9,277 nucleotides of DNA, from contig JACRFN010000105.1 of the NCBI GenBank assembly GCA_016217875.1, forward strand, positions 1-9,277, in the 5' to 3' direction. Source of the stretch: Candidatus Kerfeldbacteria bacterium. GTDB lineage: Bacteria; Patescibacteriota; Patescibacteriia; Veblenbacterales; UBA10138. This document shows, one piece after another, positions 5,881 through 9,277 of this stretch; the stretch's first letter is position 1, and every line of letters starts with the position of its first letter. Both the position numbers and the translations under genes were made by a program. The notes beneath the pieces were generated by a model. That model was not told where the DNA came from. It did no database searches and saw only the letters and a program-made list of their open reading frames with translations.

Positions 5881-6098
5881 CTAAATCCTAATATCAAAGC
5901 CTGAATGACAAAATAAATTACTAAATCCTAATGTCTAATTCCTAAAATAATTTCCAAATTCCAAGTTCCAATGACCAATAAAAAACCGAAAATTGGGATT
6001 TGGGGCTTGGGGTTTATTTAGAAATTGGGAATTGGGCATTGGGATTTCTTGAATAAATTGGCCAAATTTAATATTTGAAGTTTGGTATTTATAAGTTT
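5881..6098. repeat. Blocks of phased heptamer repeats in the pilM leader
   Basis: This non-coding stretch holds several heptamer families on the plus strand. A ctaannn block has ctaaatc at 5921, ctaatgt at 5928, ctaattc at 5935 and ctaaaat at 5942, with a further ctaaatc copy at 5881. An nttccaa block has tttccaa at 5951, attccaa at 5958, gttccaa at 5965 and tgaccaa at 5972. An nttgggn block has attggga at 5992, tttgggg at 5999 and cttgggg at 6006. A last block has attggga at 6024, attgggc at 6031 and attggga at 6038. Spacers of 2, 13 and 11 bases separate the last four blocks. The ttccaa and ttggg families are near complements, so the transcript could fold on itself. Weaker 7-nt phasing continues over 6057-6098. 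Confidence 0.8.
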
Positions 6099-6127
6099 AG
6101 TATAGCAGAAAAATCGTATTTTGTCGA
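6099..6127 (-). promoter_or_regulatory. Sigma-70-type promoter for the pilMNO... operon
   Basis: On the minus strand the -35 is TCGACA (6122-6127; five of six matches to TTGACA). A 17-base spacer follows, then the -10 TATACT (6099-6104; five of six matches to TATAAT). TGC directly before the -10 gives an extended -10. The predicted start is near 6092, giving a leader of about 219 bases before the pilM ATG. The -35 lies only nine bases past the stop codon of the upstream large gene. This is the best promoter candidate in the window and needs no activator by sequence. Confidence 0.65.
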
Positions 6128-6135
6128 AAGCTGCC

Positions 6136-9100
6136 TTAAGGCGCTTTGAACTGCCAAGTGGGCAAGGTTTTAAGTAAGTCGGCAAAGCCGGGCGGGGTAT
6201 TTATCATTACCCGGCCATCAGCCACCACTTTTTCCGCCGGCTCGCCTGAGGCGCTATAACTCCGGCCCAACTGGAACTCCTTGGCAATCACAGCGCCGTA
6301 AACAGTCAGCTGAGCTGGACTGACGTCTGTGTCAAAAACTCCGCCACCTGCTGGACTACCCGAGACAAAGAAAGCCCCGCTCACTGTGCTAGCTGTCTTT
6401 TTATTACAGAAGGTATCATCTGCTCCGCCGCACACCTTGACATTGCCGCGCACCAGCCAGCCGACTGAAGCCAGATTTCTAATAGTAGTTCCGCTCAAGG
6501 CTGCGGTTTGATATGTTATGTCCTTCCTAATATATAAATCACCATCAATAATTATCAAGCCAGCACCGCTGTCGCTGCTAGCGGCGTTATTGAAAATCAG
6601 GGCATTATCAACAGTCAAATTGCCTCTGAAATAGTAAACCCTGCCACGTAATGGATTATTAACAGCCTGACCTATGGTGTTACTGGTATTCTGGTTTGCG
6701 CTCCAAACCTTTATCGGATAGCCGTAAAAATTAGTCAGGCTGCCGCTAGTATCTTGATTAGGTAAATCAGACCCATCTGGTTTGTGCGTCAAACCCCAAT
6801 AATCAAAACTGCCGACCTCAGGCGTAGAGCTGGCTGAGGCGCCAGGATAAGGCAGGGCGCCGAAATTAGGCCGCAGGTAATCTGGCTGAGGCGCCAAAAA
6901 GTTCTCAATCACACGCGGTTGGGCCTGGGTGCCGCCGCCCAAAATAAGGTAGGTAGCGTTGTACTTACCCTCTGGCGGGGCAAAGGGTGAACGAATGCTG
7001 CCGCCTGAGTAAATGCTACCTTCCTGGGCTGAAACGTACGGCTGGCCGCAAGCGGTGATGAGGTTATATTTTACCTGATACCCAAGTTGATTACACTGTT
7101 CAGCTTTAAACTTAAAAGTATTAGTGCTTGAGGGTACGAGACCCGAAAATGGAATGAACGACGAAACTGCGCCATTGGCCAAGCGCCCGCTGTACCCCAC
7201 GCCGCTGACCGGACTGGAATTTATTTCAGTCACGTTAGGATTCTTGGTCCAATTGCCAGCGCCACCGCTACATTCACCCCTGAAACTAATAAAGGTGGAG
7301 CCCGACTGAATAGAGCCCTGACCCACGGCGAAAGAATCTGTATTCCCACTCACTACATTATTGACTACATCATAGCCACTAGAGCTAGGATAATAAACTG
7401 TTTCGGTGTGATTAACAGTGAACTTGCTCGCACTGCTGTATGTTCTTTGGTCAAGGCCATCGCGGGCCACCACTACGAGGTACTTATCGCCTTCCTCAGC
7501 ACAGCTGGAATCCCAAGTATACTGAATAGTCTGCCCGCTGGTGTTGCCAACGCAGGGCGAACTATTGCAGGTGGTACGAGTAAGGTCAGAGGCGGGCAAG
7601 CCCAAAGCAATGGTAAAGGTGCCGGCTGGCAAGCTGCCGGGTGTGGCCGAAGTGCCCGACCCAGGCGTGGAGGTGTAATACAAATCATAAACCAGTGATT
7701 GGGTGGCGTTAGTATCAGTCACCCGCCAAGTAAGAGTCGCCTCTTTGTTAACATAACTGCTCGATGCCGGCACTGGTGTTAAGGTGGGGGCCTGCGTAAA
7801 CTGCGGCAAGCTGTTCAAGACAAAGCTCCACACCGGCCCGTCAACCGGCCGGCCGCAGTTGGGGGTGGGAGCCGGCGGGCTGTTGCCGACGCAAGCTCGT
7901 CTACTGTCGTCTGCTGTCGCTCGCCAATAATAAGTCGTGCCAGGGCTAAAAGTGAAAACCGGTGTATAAACCAAGGTACTCTTAGTGGCTGGCTCGTCCA
8001 AGGCCTGAGCTAGCAAAGCCGCCAAATTTTTTGTCTGCACCTGATTTTGATTAGTGGACAAATAAACTCTATAAGTCACCGTGTCCCCAGCATTCACATC
8101 TCCCCCGCTCCAGGATAACTCCAAGCCAGTACAATTAGAGCCTGACTGCTCAACACAGGCGCCCAGTCCAGCATCAGCCGGACCGGGATTAGAAGGCGTG
8201 GTCGGCGGCACATCGCAGCCCACAGTGTTAGCCTGAGCTGTGACGACTGAAGTCTCTTCCTCATTGTTATTCCTGGCATAAGCCGATAGTGTATATGTTT
8301 GGCCGCAACTTAAGCCAGTATCATTCCAACTGTTGGCTGTGTCACAGCCGCCATAAAGAGGCGAACTTATGGAAGTCGGACCACAGCTATGGCTGGAAGT
8401 GGAAGTAATATTGAAATCTTTCTGCGCCCCGCCTGAATCCCAAGCCCAAGCCACTGATGTCTCGGCCGCGCCTGTACTCCTGACATTGGCCGGTTGAGAA
8501 GCTGAGGTGTAATATGACTTGTCGCCGCCGGAAATCTGCTTGGAGCCGCCGTCAGTCACGGCATAAACGCGTATGGTACCAGAGGTGGTGTTGGCACTGC
8601 CCACATCCTGCAGCCAGTTAACTTGAGGGCTGGCCTGAGGCACAGTAGCCACCGGCGAACTATTCAAATATACATCATAACTGCTGGCACCCTGCGCTGG
8701 GGCCCAACTCCAAGTGATTTGGGTAGTGTTGGGATGCGAGTGGTCAGGCGCGGCCCAGGAGAAAGCGCCAGCCAAAGTGGTGCATTTTTTGCTTAGCGAA
8801 GAAGCTGTTTCCTCATTATCGCTGTTCCGCGCTTTAGTTGTGGTAGTGTACTCCACCCCTGGCTGCAAGCCGGTTTGTGACCAAGAGGTGCCTATTTGCC
8901 AGACTGTGCTACCAGCGGCATTCTCGGCCTGATAGTCCTGCTGCCCGCCGCCTGAAACCCAGGTCCAAGTAATGCTGTCGCTTTGTATATTGGTGCAGTC
9001 TAAACCGGCTGGTACGCCCGCTGGCGTATAATGCTGGCGCGGCGTTGTGCCTAAAATTTCGCGCGTGTTAGCTAGCGTGTTGGCGAACACCGTAATCTGA

Positions 9101-9277
9101 CCCGAAGGACTGTTATAACCTGAGAGCCCTTGGTCCCAAGAAGTGACAGCGCCGATGTTTTGGTAAAAGGCGCCATCTTTATAAACCGAATAAGAAGTGG
9201 CACCTTGCGACAACGACCACAACCAGCGCATTGAGGCACCCGCGGGGTGGTCGTGATCATTCGGCACATTCCAGAAA
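6136..9277 (-). CDS. Large secreted fibronectin-III-like repeat surface protein, N-terminus beyond window
   Basis: The reading frame is open through the right edge, encoding FWN before the GTG at 9265-9267. That GTG is internal, because the residues before it belong to the first repeat. At least 1046 residues are visible (numbered from the GTG codon). Four Trp-rich beta-sandwich units of fibronectin-III type fill about 1-350 as an A-B-A'-B' duplication, marked by MRWLWS...QGATSYSVY, ITWTW, ITWSW...QGASSYDVY and VAWAW. A longer FN3-like unit (about 355-485, TTYYWRATADD...GPVWSF) and another Ig-like unit (about 490-620) follow. The C-terminal part (about 870-1043) has repeated short beta segments (GNLTVDN, GLIIIDGDLYI, GWLVRGNVKV, GAVIAKEFQLG) suggesting a beta-solenoid, and ends GFADLLKTLPTWQFKAP. 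Eighteen visible cysteines imply disulfides outside the cytoplasm. A pilus-linked adhesin is inferred from adjacency; no enzyme motif is seen. Confidence 0.85.
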   Translation of the reverse strand, partial: FWNVPNDHDHPAGASMRWLWSLSQGATSYSVYKDGAFYQNIGAVTSWDQGLSGYNSPSGQITVFANTLANTREILGTTPRQHYTPAGVPAGLDCTNIQSDSITWTWVSGGGQQDYQAENAAGSTVWQIGTSWSQTGLQPGVEYTTTTKARNSDNEETASSLSKKCTTLAGAFSWAAPDHSHPNTTQITWSWAPAQGASSYDVYLNSSPVATVPQASPQVNWLQDVGSANTTSGTIRVYAVTDGGSKQISGGDKSYYTSASQPANVRSTGAAETSVAWAWDSGGAQKDFNITSTSSHSCGPTSISSPLYGGCDTANSWNDTGLSCGQTYTLSAYARNNNEEETSVVTAQANTVGCDVPPTTPSNPGPADAGLGACVEQSGSNCTGLELSWSGGDVNAGDTVTYRVYLSTNQNQVQTKNLAALLAQALDEPATKSTLVYTPVFTFSPGTTYYWRATADDSRRACVGNSPPAPTPNCGRPVDGPVWSFVLNSLPQFTQAPTLTPVPASSSYVNKEATLTWRVTDTNATQSLVYDLYYTSTPGSGTSATPGSLPAGTFTIALGLPASDLTRTTCNSSPCVGNTSGQTIQYTWDSSCAEEGDKYLVVVARDGLDQRTYSSASKFTVNHTETVYYPSSSGYDVVNNVVSGNTDSFAVGQGSIQSGSTFISFRGECSGGAGNWTKNPNVTEINSSPVSGVGYSGRLANGAVSSFIPFSGLVPSSTNTFKFKAEQCNQLGYQVKYNLITACGQPYVSAQEGSIYSGGSIRSPFAPPEGKYNATYLILGGGTQAQPRVIENFLAPQPDYLRPNFGALPYPGASASSTPEVGSFDYWGLTHKPDGSDLPNQDTSGSLTNFYGYPIKVWSANQNTSNTIGQAVNNPLRGRVYYFRGNLTVDNALIFNNAASSDSGAGLIIIDGDLYIRKDITYQTAALSGTTIRNLASVGWLVRGNVKVCGGADDTFCNKKTASTVSGAFFVSGSPAGGGVFDTDVSPAQLTVYGAVIAKEFQLGRSYSASGEPAEKVVADGRVMINTPPGFADLLKTLPTWQFKAP
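8218..9277 (-). repeat. Tandem duplication of an FN3 pair inside the surface protein
   Basis: Two diverged copies of a two-domain module of about 171-183 residues: copy 1 from the window edge to about 8767 and copy 2 from about 8766 to 8218. Matching landmarks are the DHDHP/DHSHP box (residues 4-8 and 175-179), QGATSYSVY/QGASSYDVY (21-29 and 192-200, exactly 171 residues apart), WTW/WAW (101 and 274) and ARNSDNEET/ARNNNEEET before the module ends. Copy 1 lacks its first residues because of the edge, so more copies may lie outside. Confidence 0.75.

Noticed and set aside
5874..5897. TTG start for PilM adding eight residues
   Set aside because: The extra codons overlap the heptamer repeat, and PilM proteins normally begin just before the basic patch and the GIDIG motif, as the ATG at 5871-5873 provides.
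5980..5991. Intrinsic terminator with a six-T run on the minus strand
   Set aside because: The upstream RNA is C-rich with almost no G, so no stem can form just before the T run.
6052..6071. Near-palindrome around ttggccaa as an operator
   Set aside because: The 8-bp core is perfect but the flanks need bulges, and it fits within the AT-rich repeat phase; too weak to call.
6133..6142. 10-bp palindrome gccttaaggc over the stop codon of the large gene, as a terminator
   Set aside because: With a TTAA loop only three base pairs remain and no U-run follows directly.
9265..9267. GTG as the true start of the large surface protein
   Set aside because: The frame stays open to the window edge, and the preceding codons (F, W, N) align with the start of the second repeat copy (F169, W171), so the start is outside the window.

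Overview
All credible genes in this window lie on the minus strand, so transcription runs from high to low coordinates. The gene set is a type IV pilus (T4P) assembly cluster. In transcription order it holds a very large secreted repeat protein (5' end beyond the window), then pilM, pilN, pilO, a small single-pass membrane protein in the slot where pilP would sit, a type IV pilin, the assembly ATPase pilB, and the start of a stand-alone CheY-like response regulator cut by the left edge.

Taxonomy is inferred, not proven. The order pilM-pilN-pilO-small membrane protein-pilin-pilB, the absence of a secretin gene (pilQ) or a lipoprotein PilP, Shine-Dalgarno-free starts and AT-rich repetitive gaps suggest a member of Patescibacteria (CPR, Parcubacteria-like). 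TGA is used as a stop at 2659-2661, which argues against the lineages that recode UGA to glycine. The T4P assignment itself is firm: PilB has Walker A, Asp box, Walker B, His box and two CXXC pairs; the pilin has a KG|FTLIE processing site; PilM has the FtsA/actin-like nucleotide-binding motifs.

Layout: 1-245 response regulator (partial); 246-335 repeat gap; 336-2090 pilB; 2097-2115 hairpin; 2130-2600 pilin; 2607-2649 repeat gap; 2659-2970 small membrane protein; 2976-3078 repeat gap; 3079-3711 pilO; 3719-4813 pilN; 4818-5873 pilM; about 5881-6098 long repeat-filled leader; 6099-6127 strong promoter; 6136-9277 fibronectin-III-like surface protein. PilM, PilN and PilO would form the inner-membrane platform on which PilB works to polymerise the pilin. 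The large protein is plausibly a surface or pilus-associated adhesin, but that link rests on adjacency and predicted export.

The most unusual signal is not a gene. Every gap of useful length is built from runs of 7-nt units that hold a constant 7-nt phase while the unit sequence drifts. In the gap at 2976-3080 fifteen consecutive heptamers keep phase, and in the gap at 242-339 about fourteen do. Different gaps use different unit families. These gaps sit at the positions where promoters and untranslated leaders must lie.
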